In this document: positions 7,495 through 15,352 of the stretch, piece by piece | How the letters are laid out: each line of letters begins with the position of its first letter | How positions within the stretch are numbered: the stretch's first letter is position 1 | Assembly: GCF_003013395.1 (NCBI RefSeq) | Contig: NZ_PXZM01000003.1 | Location: forward strand, 124,001-188,000 | Length of the DNA: 64,000 nt | Direction: 5' to 3' | Origin: Brevibacillus fortis | Lineage (GTDB): Bacteria; Bacillota; Bacilli; Brevibacillales; Brevibacillaceae | Position numbers and translations under genes: made by a program | The notes under the pieces: model-generated | The model's input: only the letters and a program-made list of their open reading frames with translations | Told to the model about the DNA's origin: nothing | Database searches by the model: none

Positions 7495-8796
7495 CTATAC
7501 CATCTCCGCAAACAATAGATTCGGATCTTCCAGCAGTTCCTTGATCCGGTTAGTAAAACGCACGGCCGTCACGCCATCGATCAGACGGTGATCAAACGAA
7601 AGTGACAGGTTCATCATCCAGCGAATGACGCCTTCATCCTCACGCACGACCCAGCGCTTCTCCATTTTGTGCAAGCTGATAATGGCCACTTCCGGGTGAT
7701 TAATGATTGGAGTTGCTTGTAGCCCCCCGATTGGTCCTACATTGCTGATTGTAAAAGTGCCACCCGTTATATGCTCCATAGTCAGTTTGCCTTCACGAGC
7801 CAAGCGTGCCAGTTGATCGATTTCTTCTGCGAGTTGAAAAATTGATTTGTAGTCTGCATCCTTGATGACTGGTACGATCAAGCCCTCAGGCGTATCTGTG
7901 GCAATGCCGATATGGTAAAAGCGTTTGAGTAAGATTTCATTCGTACGATCGTCAATCGATGCGTTTAACGTTGGGTATTCCTTCAAGGCAATGACCAGCG
8001 CCTTGATAAAGAACGGCAAGAAGGTCAGCTTGATATTCCGCTTATCTGCATGTGGTTTCAACTTTTCTCGGAGTGCTCGGAGCTGATCCATCTCCAGTTC
8101 ATCCACTGAAGTTACATGCGGGATGATGGTGACTGATTTCACCATGTGCTCGGCAATCTTTTTCCGGATGCCTTTTAAAGGTAGCCGCTCGATATCTCCC
8201 TGCGACGAGGGGGCGACACGAATAGTGGTTTCTGTTTTCGGCTGAACCACCTGTTCAGACTCAACCGCCACTGTACTTGCCTCCAACAGCCGCTCATTGC
8301 CTGTAGCCGTCGTTGGAAACTTAGCTGGCGCCGATTTTTGCAGTCGACTGGCGAATTGTCGCAAATCTTCTTCCGTCACACGTCCCGCTGCTCCTGTACC
8401 CGTGACCAGCTCGATATCCAGCTTCATTTCCCGCGCCAGTTGCCGAACGTATGGCGTGGCCAATGAGCGTCGGTGATCAGCGCGTGCCGGTGCAAAATGG
8501 ACTGTCTTTTCGGGAGTTACGACCTTTTCTGGAAGCTTTGTCTCTTCCTTCTTTGCTTCCCCACCTGCATCTATCACGAGAAGGGTAGTTCCGACCTCTA
8601 CGGTTTCCCCTTCCGAGATGAAAATTTCACGAATGATACCAGTCACTGGTGCAGACAGCTCGGCATTCACCTTGTCTGTCTGCACCTCCAGCAGCGGCTG
8701 ATCCTGTTGAACGGATTCACCCATGCGAACCAGTACTTTTACGATTTCTCCTTCATGCATACCTTCTCCCACATCAGGAAGCTTGAACTCAACCAT
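7495..8796 (-). CDS. 2-oxo acid dehydrogenase E2, dihydrolipoamide acyltransferase
   Basis: 433 residues: N-terminal lipoyl domain with the lipoylated lysine in QTDKVNAE (Lys42), a linker, a peripheral subunit-binding domain (LATPYVRQLAREMKLDIELV...GRVTEEDL, about 110-150), a second linker and the catalytic core. The core ends with SLSFDHRLIDG, in which His403 and Asp407 form the acyltransferase active site. It transfers an acyl group from E1 to CoA. One lipoyl domain is usual in branched-chain and Gram-positive pyruvate complexes. It lies between E1 beta and E3 on one transcript. Substrate (pyruvate or branched-chain oxo acids) is not certain. Confidence 0.93.
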   Translation of the reverse strand: MVEFKLPDVGEGMHEGEIVKVLVRMGESVQQDQPLLEVQTDKVNAELSAPVTGIIREIFISEGETVEVGTTLLVIDAGGEAKKEETKLPEKVVTPEKTVHFAPARADHRRSLATPYVRQLAREMKLDIELVTGTGAAGRVTEEDLRQFASRLQKSAPAKFPTTATGNERLLEASTVAVESEQVVQPKTETTIRVAPSSQGDIERLPLKGIRKKIAEHMVKSVTIIPHVTSVDELEMDQLRALREKLKPHADKRNIKLTFLPFFIKALVIALKEYPTLNASIDDRTNEILLKRFYHIGIATDTPEGLIVPVIKDADYKSIFQLAEEIDQLARLAREGKLTMEHITGGTFTISNVGPIGGLQATPIINHPEVAIISLHKMEKRWVVREDEGVIRWMMNLSLSFDHRLIDGVTAVRFTNRIKELLEDPNLLFAEMV

Positions 8797-8813
8797 ATGA
8801 CTCGCTCCTTCTC

Positions 8814-9797
8814 TTAAAACGTAGCCGTTTCCATAATTCCGTCCTTCACGCGTTCAGCCGTTGGCAAATAATCATCCTCGATGCTAAATTGCGGGACGGG
8901 CACGTCAAATCCGGTAATCCGTTTCACGGGAGCCTTCATGTAGATCAATGCTTCATCATTGATTATGGAGATGATCTCTGCACCCAACCCAGCTGTCTTA
9001 TGCGCTTCGTGTACGACAACAGCACGTCCAGTCTTTTTGACTGAGGCGATGATCGTATCCCGATCCAATGGATAGAGCGTTCGCAGATCAATGACTTCAC
9101 AGCTCAAACCGTTTTCGCGCTCGATCTGTTTTGCAGCATCCTCCGCGACACGAAGCATAGCTCCCCAAGCAAAAATGGATATATCTGAACCTTCCTGGAC
9201 GACCTTCGCTTTTCCGATGGGCACACGATACATTTCTTCCGGAACCTCTTGCTTAAATGCGCGATAGAGCTTGGTCGGCTCCAAAAAAATGATCGGATCA
9301 GGATCTTCCATTGCTGCAATCAACAAGCCTTTCGCATCATAAGGTGTGCTTGGTGCCACAACCTTTAAGCCCGGAACATGGGCAAAAAACGTTTCGACAC
9401 TCTCCGAGTGAAGCTCAGGACCGCGAATCCCTGCCCCGTACGGTGTACGTATGACCATCGGTACGTGGTACTGTCCGCGAGTCCGATAGCGCATGCGTGC
9501 AGCATGAGAAACAATTTGCTCAAAGCCCGGATAAATAAAGGCTAGAAATTGTATCTCGACCACAGGAATTTTCCCGTTCATGGCAAGACCGATAGCCGAC
9601 CCGATGATTCCCGCCTCAGCAAGCGGCGTGTCCACTACACGGTCTGGGCCGTATTTGTGAATCAAATCTTCTGTCGCCCGGAACACGCCACCATTCACAC
9701 CGATATCCTCGCCAAGCAGCATAATGCGTGAATCATCTGCCAATTTTTGATCCATAGCCTCGGTGATTGCTTGAATCATCGTTAGTTTGCGTTTCAT
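8814..9797 (-). CDS. 2-oxo acid dehydrogenase E1 beta subunit
   Basis: 327 residues beginning MKRKLTMIQAITEAMDQ, with LLGEDIGVNGGVFRAT, TPLAEAGIIGSAIGLAMNG and GPELHSESVETFFAHVPGLKVVAPSTPYDAKGLL, all conserved in transketolase-like E1 beta chains. The glutamate in TPLAEAG activates the thiamine diphosphate bound mainly by E1 alpha. The start was set at 9797 because ATGA overlaps the stop of E1 alpha; the longer open frame upstream lies within the alpha gene. It forms the alpha2-beta2 E1 component that decarboxylates a 2-oxo acid and reductively acylates E2. Confidence 0.93.
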   Translation of the reverse strand: MKRKLTMIQAITEAMDQKLADDSRIMLLGEDIGVNGGVFRATEDLIHKYGPDRVVDTPLAEAGIIGSAIGLAMNGKIPVVEIQFLAFIYPGFEQIVSHAARMRYRTRGQYHVPMVIRTPYGAGIRGPELHSESVETFFAHVPGLKVVAPSTPYDAKGLLIAAMEDPDPIIFLEPTKLYRAFKQEVPEEMYRVPIGKAKVVQEGSDISIFAWGAMLRVAEDAAKQIERENGLSCEVIDLRTLYPLDRDTIIASVKKTGRAVVVHEAHKTAGLGAEIISIINDEALIYMKAPVKRITGFDVPVPQFSIEDDYLPTAERVKDGIMETATF

Positions 9798-10861
9798 GCT
9801 GGGATTCCCTCCTGCTTCGATGGCTTGACGAGCTCGCTTTCCTGTTCCGTCGCCATCCACGATGGTTCCGCGTAGACGTGCTTGAACATGTCTTCCGGCT
9901 TGGACTTCGGATAGCTCTCTGCATCGACAAGAGCTGCGTCGATTTGCTCATTTACCCGTGCATTCAGCTCTGCTTCCTTCGTTTCATTCCATAAACCCTG
10001 ATTCTCCAGAAACACACGTAGTCGTTGGAGTGGGTCGCGTTCTTTGCGCCATTCCTCGGACAAACTCTCTTGATCCCGGTATTTCTTCGGATCATCTGCG
10101 GTTGTGTGTGCGCCATAGCGGAATGTCACCGCTTCGATCAACGTCGGTCCTTTGCCATCGAGCGCACGTTGCATGGCTTCCTTCATGGTCAGCCAAACAG
10201 CAAAGATATCATTGCCGTCGATCCGAACTCCAGGGATGTCATAAGCGGCCGAACGCTGTGCAATCGTTTTCGATGCAGACTGCTGTGAAAACGGAATGCT
10301 AATCGCGAAACCGTTGTTTTGGCAGAAGAAAATGGTCGGCGTTTGAAACACGCCTGCAAAATTCAATGCCTCATGAAAGTCGCCTTCTGAGCTGGCTCCG
10401 TCACCAAAGTAGGCAATGCTGACATGCTTTTCGTTTTGCAGCTTGCTCGCCCAAGCGGTCCCTACAGCATGGACCATTTGAGTCGCGATCGGTACACATG
10501 GCGGCATGATATTCAAATGTTTCGGGCTGATACTCCCTTCCATGTGGCCCATCCAGTAGAGGAACACTCGTGCCATGGACTGACCATGGACGATCGCCGC
10601 AGCATGGTCACGGTAAGTTGGGAAAAGCCAATCTCCAGGTGTTAATGCCATCGCGCTGCCTACTTGTGAAGCTTCCTGCCCTTCAAAGGGAGCGTACGTA
10701 CCCATTCTGCCTTGTCGTTGCAGATTAATCGACTTGCGGTCAAACTGGCGAACCAGCACCATATTTTCATACATCTTGATCATCGTCACCTCGTCTAATT
10801 GCCCCTTGAGATCGCCTACCAGCTCACCCGCTGGACTCAATACCTGATATAATGAAGACAT
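9794..10861 (-). CDS. 2-oxo acid dehydrogenase E1 alpha subunit
   Basis: 355 residues starting MSSLYQVL, with GAGGG 8 bases upstream. The thiamine-diphosphate/Mg motif is AYFGDGASSEGDFHEALNFAG followed by FFCQNNGFAIS, and the phosphorylation-loop region RYGAHTTADDPKKYR is present. The overall pattern (QGRMGTYAPFEGQEA, LFPTYRDHA) is closest in memory to PdhA-type E1 alpha chains rather than acetoin dehydrogenase, but branched-chain oxo acids are possible. It is the first gene of the operon; a sigma-54 promoter lies about 85-95 bases upstream. Use of sigma-54 suggests an inducible catabolic complex and not the housekeeping pyruvate dehydrogenase. Confidence 0.93.
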   Translation of the reverse strand: MSSLYQVLSPAGELVGDLKGQLDEVTMIKMYENMVLVRQFDRKSINLQRQGRMGTYAPFEGQEASQVGSAMALTPGDWLFPTYRDHAAAIVHGQSMARVFLYWMGHMEGSISPKHLNIMPPCVPIATQMVHAVGTAWASKLQNEKHVSIAYFGDGASSEGDFHEALNFAGVFQTPTIFFCQNNGFAISIPFSQQSASKTIAQRSAAYDIPGVRIDGNDIFAVWLTMKEAMQRALDGKGPTLIEAVTFRYGAHTTADDPKKYRDQESLSEEWRKERDPLQRLRVFLENQGLWNETKEAELNARVNEQIDAALVDAESYPKSKPEDMFKHVYAEPSWMATEQESELVKPSKQEGIPA

Positions 10862-10955
10862 GGAAACATCCCTCTCTTTTTCGATGAAAAACACCGTGGT
10901 GTCTTTCGTTAATGTGAATCTGATCATCTTGCATCTGCTTTCCTCCCTATAGAAG

Positions 10956-10971
10956 AGCAAGTAGCATGCCA
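10956..10971 (-). promoter_or_regulatory. Sigma-54 promoter of the 2-oxo acid dehydrogenase operon
   Basis: On the minus strand TGGCATG-N4-TTGCT matches the -24/-12 consensus (TGGCAYR-N4-TTGCW) at every defined position. It faces E1 alpha, whose ATG is at 10861, and the divergent gene encodes a sigma-54 activator. Confidence 0.85.
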
Positions 10972-11019
10972 AACAATTGAAAGCGATTTCACAACAAAAC
11001 AAATCGAAAATGATCATTT

Positions 11020-11042
11020 TTGCATATGCACGATTGCATATG
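11020..11042. promoter_or_regulatory. Repeated TTGCATATG, candidate upstream activator site
   Basis: TTGCATATG occurs at 11020-11028 and 11034-11042, 14 bases apart, 50-85 bases upstream of the sigma-54 promoter. It is well placed for binding of the adjacent activator; the assignment is inference. Confidence 0.45.
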
Positions 11043-11092
11043 GATGATTAATTCTGACTATTCCGTTTACAAGCCTACTTAGGAGGACTTCG

Positions 11093-12502
11093 ATGTATCA
11101 GACCAAGTATTTCCAAGCCAGTGACAATCATGAGCTTGCAAAATTGCTGACAACCATCTTCAGTACGTCTCACGATGGATTGGCGATCTGTGACCGTAAT
11201 GGCTACGTCCTGCTCTATAATGAGGCGTACTTGAACATCACGGGAGTTCCCGCCGACATCTTGAATAATTTTAGCTTCATGGAGCAAAAAGAAATGCACC
11301 TTGTTCCTGACTCTTCTGCTGTACGTACGATTTTGACAAAACAAACGCATAGTGTCGTGATCGATTATGCGAACGGGCGGCAAGCGATCAACACAGCTAC
11401 CCCGCTGCTTGATCTAAATAATGAATTATTGTTTGTGGTGGGAAATGTGCGTGACGTGACGGAGCTGAATACGCTTCAGAAGGAGCTGGAGGAAACACGT
11501 CAAATCAGTTCGGCGTATCAAAGAGCGCTGCAGCACATCCAAACCGATGGTGATTTTGACGAGCAGATCATTTATCGCAGTGGACTCATGCACCGAATTG
11601 CTTCACTCGCCAAACGATTTGCGACCAATGACTCCCCCGTCCTCTTGCTAGGTGAGTCTGGTGTCGGCAAGGATGTAATGGCGAACTACATTCACGCCCA
11701 AAGCGGACGAACTGGCGAATTCATCAAGATTAACTGTGGGGCCATTCCCGAGCATTTGCTGGAGTCAGAATTGTTCGGCTATGAGAAAGGCGCATTTACG
11801 GGAGCAAGTCAATCAAAGGAGGGATTGTTTGAGCTAGCAGATCGAGGAACGATTTTTCTTGATGAGATTGGAGACCTCCCTTTTCCCTTACAGGTGAAGC
11901 TCTTGAATGTCTTGCAGGATGGACGGATTCGCAGACTTGGGGGGAAAACATCACGTCAGGTTAACATGCGAATCATCGCTGCCACCAATAGTGACTTAGA
12001 AGCGATGGTTGAACAAAAGAGGTTTCGGCAAGATTTGTTCTACCGGCTTAACGTACTTGCCCTCACCATTCCACCCTTGCGTGAGCGTCGGGAGGATATT
12101 CCGGCCCTGATTTTCTACTATTTGAAAAAGCTGGAATGGAAGTACCAGCAAGAAATGCGCATCGAGACAGATGCGTTGGAGGCACTGATGGATTATGATT
12201 GGCCAGGGAATATACGCGAGCTAAAAAATGTGGTAGAACGTTCTTTCCACATGTGTGAAAATGAGCGAATTACATTTGATCAGTTGCCTGCGTCCATTCG
12301 CAATACGCAACAGACAGCCCTGCCGCTCCATCTCGCCAAAATGGATGAGCCGTTGCCGCTAAAAGAAGCGGTCGAACGGTTTGAACGCGAGTATATCCAA
12401 CGTCTCTTGAAAGAGACCGGCACCATGCAGCAATGTGCGGATAAGCTGCACGTGAACATATCTACTCTCGTAAGAAAAAAACGCACTCTCGGAATTAAAT
12501 AG
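11093..12502 (+). CDS. Sigma-54-dependent activator with PAS sensor (likely for the oxo acid dehydrogenase operon)
   Basis: 469 residues. An N-terminal PAS domain (about 12-125, FSTSHDGLAICDRNGYVLLYNEAYLNITG) is followed by a short coiled linker and the AAA+ domain (about 160-390) with Walker A GESGVGKD, the sigma-54-contacting loop GAFTGA, Walker B GTIFLDEIGD and the arginine-finger region LFYRLNVL. A C-terminal Fis-type helix-turn-helix ends NISTLVRKKRTLGIK. Start ATG has AGGAGG upstream. There is no receiver domain, so the signal is a ligand or the PAS state, as in BkdR/AcoR-like activators. It is divergent from the E1 alpha gene with its sigma-54 promoter. A terminator follows. Confidence 0.93.
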   Translation: MYQTKYFQASDNHELAKLLTTIFSTSHDGLAICDRNGYVLLYNEAYLNITGVPADILNNFSFMEQKEMHLVPDSSAVRTILTKQTHSVVIDYANGRQAINTATPLLDLNNELLFVVGNVRDVTELNTLQKELEETRQISSAYQRALQHIQTDGDFDEQIIYRSGLMHRIASLAKRFATNDSPVLLLGESGVGKDVMANYIHAQSGRTGEFIKINCGAIPEHLLESELFGYEKGAFTGASQSKEGLFELADRGTIFLDEIGDLPFPLQVKLLNVLQDGRIRRLGGKTSRQVNMRIIAATNSDLEAMVEQKRFRQDLFYRLNVLALTIPPLRERREDIPALIFYYLKKLEWKYQQEMRIETDALEALMDYDWPGNIRELKNVVERSFHMCENERITFDQLPASIRNTQQTALPLHLAKMDEPLPLKEAVERFEREYIQRLLKETGTMQQCADKLHVNISTLVRKKRTLGIK

Positions 12503-12510
12503 TGCAATAG

Positions 12511-12546
12511 AAAAAAGCCCGATGCGCTTAGGTTCGGGCTTTCTCA
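12511..12546 (+). terminator. Terminator of the sigma-54 activator gene
   Basis: AGCCCGA (12516-12522) pairs with TCGGGCT (12534-12540), followed by TTCTC; an A-run on the left makes it usable in both directions. Confidence 0.75.
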
Positions 12547-12582
12547 TTATTTCAAAGCATGCTCTTGCAATACATCCGGGTG

Positions 12583-13011
12583 CTATCTCACAAGCCCTTC
12601 TCTTAATGTATGAATTCCATGCTCCAGATACCCCTTCAAACAGCATAAGACGTAAACCCAACCTTCTTTATTGTCGACCATTTTTTGTACGAGCGCAGGA
12701 TCATTTTCTTGAAAACCCTCTTCGTTCACTTCAATGATCGTCGTGGCTTCATCCAACTCTTTTAACGTAATCGTTACGGTATTTTCTTCTCCAGCCCACT
12801 GAAAAAAGATTCGTTTGTTCACTTCGATTTCGTGAACCGTAATCCCTACTTCTGCGTTGTAAATATCGTAGATTAGCGTAAAGTTCTTCCCTTCCTCCCA
12901 CCTTGCCGAGCTGGAAGAGAACCAGAAGTTGCCGATCTTCGCGGGGTCTACGAATGCTTCGAACACTTCATGGGCAGGCCTGTTAATCTGAAATTTTGTA
13001 AGATTATTCAT
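12583..13011 (-). CDS. SRPBCC/AHSA1-type lipid- or ligand-binding protein
   Basis: 142 residues of the START/Bet v1-like AHSA1 type: opening LTKFQINRPAHEVFEAFVDPAKIGNFWF, central VHEIEVNKRIFFQWAG and ending GWVYVLCCLKGYLEHG, which is the usual pattern (helix-grip cavity). Function of these proteins is mostly unknown; some bind hydrophobic ligands or the chaperone Hsp90. The start at 13011 opens the domain, but GAGG is only one base from the ATG, so an upstream start cannot be excluded. It lies downstream of the sugar ABC permeases on the same strand with an 82-base gap and may be read through from them. Confidence 0.8.
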   Translation of the reverse strand: MNNLTKFQINRPAHEVFEAFVDPAKIGNFWFSSSSARWEEGKNFTLIYDIYNAEVGITVHEIEVNKRIFFQWAGEENTVTITLKELDEATTIIEVNEEGFQENDPALVQKMVDNKEGWVYVLCCLKGYLEHGIHTLREGLVR

Positions 13012-13093
13012 GCATTCCTCAACTCGCTTTCTGATTGCTGCATCCACCGTATCATAATCACACTTGCGAGACAAACAAGAGAATGGCTCCCTT

Positions 13094-13921
13094 TTATTCT
13101 TTGACAGCCCCAGAAGTCAGGCCAGAGATAATCCGCTTCTGGAAAATCAATACCATCACCACGAGCGGGATCGTCACGATGATGGAGGCCGCAGATATTT
13201 CCCCCCACGGGATTGTAAACATTCCCTGAAACATGACGATTCCCACAGGCACTGTCTTCATCGCTTCCTGCGTATTCAACGTCAAGGCGAACAAAAATTC
13301 GTTCCACGCTGCAATAAATACGAGGATCGCCGTCGTAAAAACGCCAGGCATGGCGAGTGGAAAAAATACTTTTGTCATCGTCTGCCAGATGCTCGCACCG
13401 TCTACTTTGGCTGCTTCGCCCAAATCACTCGGTATTTTGCGGAAAAAGATGGTCAAATTCCAAATCGCAAGCGGCAGCGCGAAAGTCGTATAAGGAATGA
13501 TCAGGCCTATGTAGCTGTTCGTTAAACCCATCGATTGCATGAACATAAAAATAGGTGAGATGGTAGCGATCTGTGGAAACATAGACACAGCCAGTACGAC
13601 ACCCAATATAATCGCCTTTCCCCGAAAGGACAGCCAGGCAATCGCGTATGCGGCAAAGGAAGCGATGGTAATGGAGTAAAGTGTCGTTAACGTCGCCACT
13701 ACAGTCGAATTCCATAAGTAACGGGCAAACGGCCTCTCCGTGAAGACGCGGACAAAGTTGTCAAACGAAGGATTCTGGATGATGAAATGAAAGGCTCGCT
13801 CTCCAAACAGCTCCGCTGGTGGCTTTAATGCTGCGAGGAGAATCCATAAAAACGGGAACATCACTAGAAAAACGAATAGCAGTAGACCCACGTAAAACAA
13901 GGGACCCGTATGTTTGCGCAT
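13094..13921 (-). CDS. Carbohydrate ABC transporter permease (MalG type)
   Basis: 275 residues with six hydrophobic segments and the binding-protein-dependent permease loop EAAKVDGASIWQTMTKVFFPLAMPG (about residues 180-205), the EAA motif that docks the ATPase. It is the second permease of a CUT1-family sugar importer, encoded 12 bases after the MalF-type permease. No ATP-binding subunit is encoded in this operon; it probably shares an MsmK/UgpC-type multitask ATPase encoded elsewhere, as is common in Firmicutes. Confidence 0.92.
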   Translation of the reverse strand: MRKHTGPLFYVGLLLFVFLVMFPFLWILLAALKPPAELFGERAFHFIIQNPSFDNFVRVFTERPFARYLWNSTVVATLTTLYSITIASFAAYAIAWLSFRGKAIILGVVLAVSMFPQIATISPIFMFMQSMGLTNSYIGLIIPYTTFALPLAIWNLTIFFRKIPSDLGEAAKVDGASIWQTMTKVFFPLAMPGVFTTAILVFIAAWNEFLFALTLNTQEAMKTVPVGIVMFQGMFTIPWGEISAASIIVTIPLVVMVLIFQKRIISGLTSGAVKE

Positions 13922-13933
13922 CCAATCACCTCC

Positions 13934-15244
13934 TTATTTGCCACTGCCATCACTCAGCAGATCAGCTCCCAAAATTTTGACATAACCGATGGAGATTAAC
14001 GCCACACACAAAAAGACAATGACTGCGAGTGCCGAGCCTTCTCCAAAGCTCATTTGAGCAAACATCGTTTTATAGGCGTAGATGGAAATCGTCTCGGTCG
14101 AGTTCCCAGGTGCCCCACCTGTCAGCGTGTAAATCAGGTCAAATACGCGGAACGCATCAAGTGTCCGAAACAATAACGCCACCAGAATGGTTGATTTCAG
14201 CATCGGAAGCGTAATGCGAAAAAATTGCTGGGTGCGGGTGGCACCGTCGACAGAAGCTGCTTCATATAAGCTTTGCGGGATCGTTTGTAGGCCAGCGAAT
14301 AAGAGTAGAGCCATGAACGGCGTCGTCTTCCACACATCTGCCAAAATGACGGAAAACAAGGCCCCAGCCTTTGTGGTGAGGAGCATCCCCATATCAGAGA
14401 TCAACCCTACCTGCTCAAAAAGATAGGCGACGATGCCATTTTGCCCGTCGTACAAAAACTTCCACATCAACGCGGAAATGACAGTCGGAATCGCCCACGG
14501 AATTAACACCGTTGCTCGTACAAGACTTCTTCCGCGAAAAGGTCGATTGATCAACAGCGCAATCAACATGCCGAGTACCAATTCAATGGCAACGGAGATG
14601 ACGGTAAAAATCGTCGTATTGTACAGTGCTCCCCACATCCGGGCGTCTGTTAGAAACTTCTTGTAGTAAGCAAAGCCAACAAAGTTGGGCTCGATGATCG
14701 AAGCTTCAATACCTTGGATCACGCCAAGAGCACCCTCCGGCTTCGAAAGCAGCTTTTGTTCACTCATTTGTAAAAGGACCGCGCTGACTTCTGCCAAGTT
14801 GGTTTTGACTGACTCTGTTTGTTCATTCGACAGACTCACATATTTGAGTTCTGTGGGAACTGGTTTAAAGTCCAGTAATAGCTGGTCGATCATTTGGTAT
14901 CGGCTCGCGATCTCGCCTGTTTGGTTGAGGGAAGTGTTCATTTGCTCGATTTGCGCTCGGAGCGCGTTCAGTTTTTCCTTTGATGACCCCTCTGCAGAGT
15001 CCGCCTCCCTACCCACATACCGGAGCAGATTGGGTAACGTACTGACGTAGCGCTCCATATCGAGTCCGTATGAAGAGTGAATCTCTGATTTCGTCGGGTC
15101 GTTCAACCGGATGTCGTGCAGACTGATCCAAAAGGATCGCATGACAGGCCAAATCGCGATAACAAGTATGATGAGCAGTGCAGGAAAAATCAGCAAATAC
15201 CCCATCTGTTTTTCTGAGAGAGACATGTTGGTTGGTCGATTCAT
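13934..15244 (-). CDS. Carbohydrate ABC transporter permease (MalF type) with large extracytoplasmic insert
   Basis: 436 residues from the ATG of MNRPTNMSLSEKQMG, preceded by GGAAGG; the longer open frame adds 22 unlikely residues. Transmembrane helix 1 (LLIFPALLIILVIAIWPV) is followed by about 150 polar residues (about 45-200) with coiled-coil character (EKLNALRAQIEQMNTSLNQTG, LLQMSEQKLL) before the next helix. The EAA loop is LYEAASVDGATRTQQFFRITLP. Ordinary CUT1 permeases of this type are about 290-310 residues, so the insert makes it unusually long, analogous in place to the E. coli MalF P2 loop but without visible similarity. Confidence 0.88.
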   Translation of the reverse strand: MNRPTNMSLSEKQMGYLLIFPALLIILVIAIWPVMRSFWISLHDIRLNDPTKSEIHSSYGLDMERYVSTLPNLLRYVGREADSAEGSSKEKLNALRAQIEQMNTSLNQTGEIASRYQMIDQLLLDFKPVPTELKYVSLSNEQTESVKTNLAEVSAVLLQMSEQKLLSKPEGALGVIQGIEASIIEPNFVGFAYYKKFLTDARMWGALYNTTIFTVISVAIELVLGMLIALLINRPFRGRSLVRATVLIPWAIPTVISALMWKFLYDGQNGIVAYLFEQVGLISDMGMLLTTKAGALFSVILADVWKTTPFMALLLFAGLQTIPQSLYEAASVDGATRTQQFFRITLPMLKSTILVALLFRTLDAFRVFDLIYTLTGGAPGNSTETISIYAYKTMFAQMSFGEGSALAVIVFLCVALISIGYVKILGADLLSDGSGK

Positions 15245-15303
15245 CCGTTCACCACCTTCCTTCCCGCTTGAAGCTTGCTTATGCTTGCCAGATCGTTGTG
15301 CAA

Positions 15304-15336
15304 CTTCCAAGGAAGCCGGTTAGACCCCCTTGGAAG
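15304..15336 (-). other. Intercistronic hairpin between binding protein and MalF-type gene
   Basis: CTTCCAAGG (15304-15312) and CCTTGGAAG (15328-15336) form a perfect 9-bp stem with a 15-base loop in the 108-base gap after the binding-protein gene. Such hairpins often stabilise the upstream message or attenuate downstream expression, giving excess binding protein. No T-run follows on the minus strand. Confidence 0.55.
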
Positions 15337-15352
15337 CCCCACTTTTTGCCGC

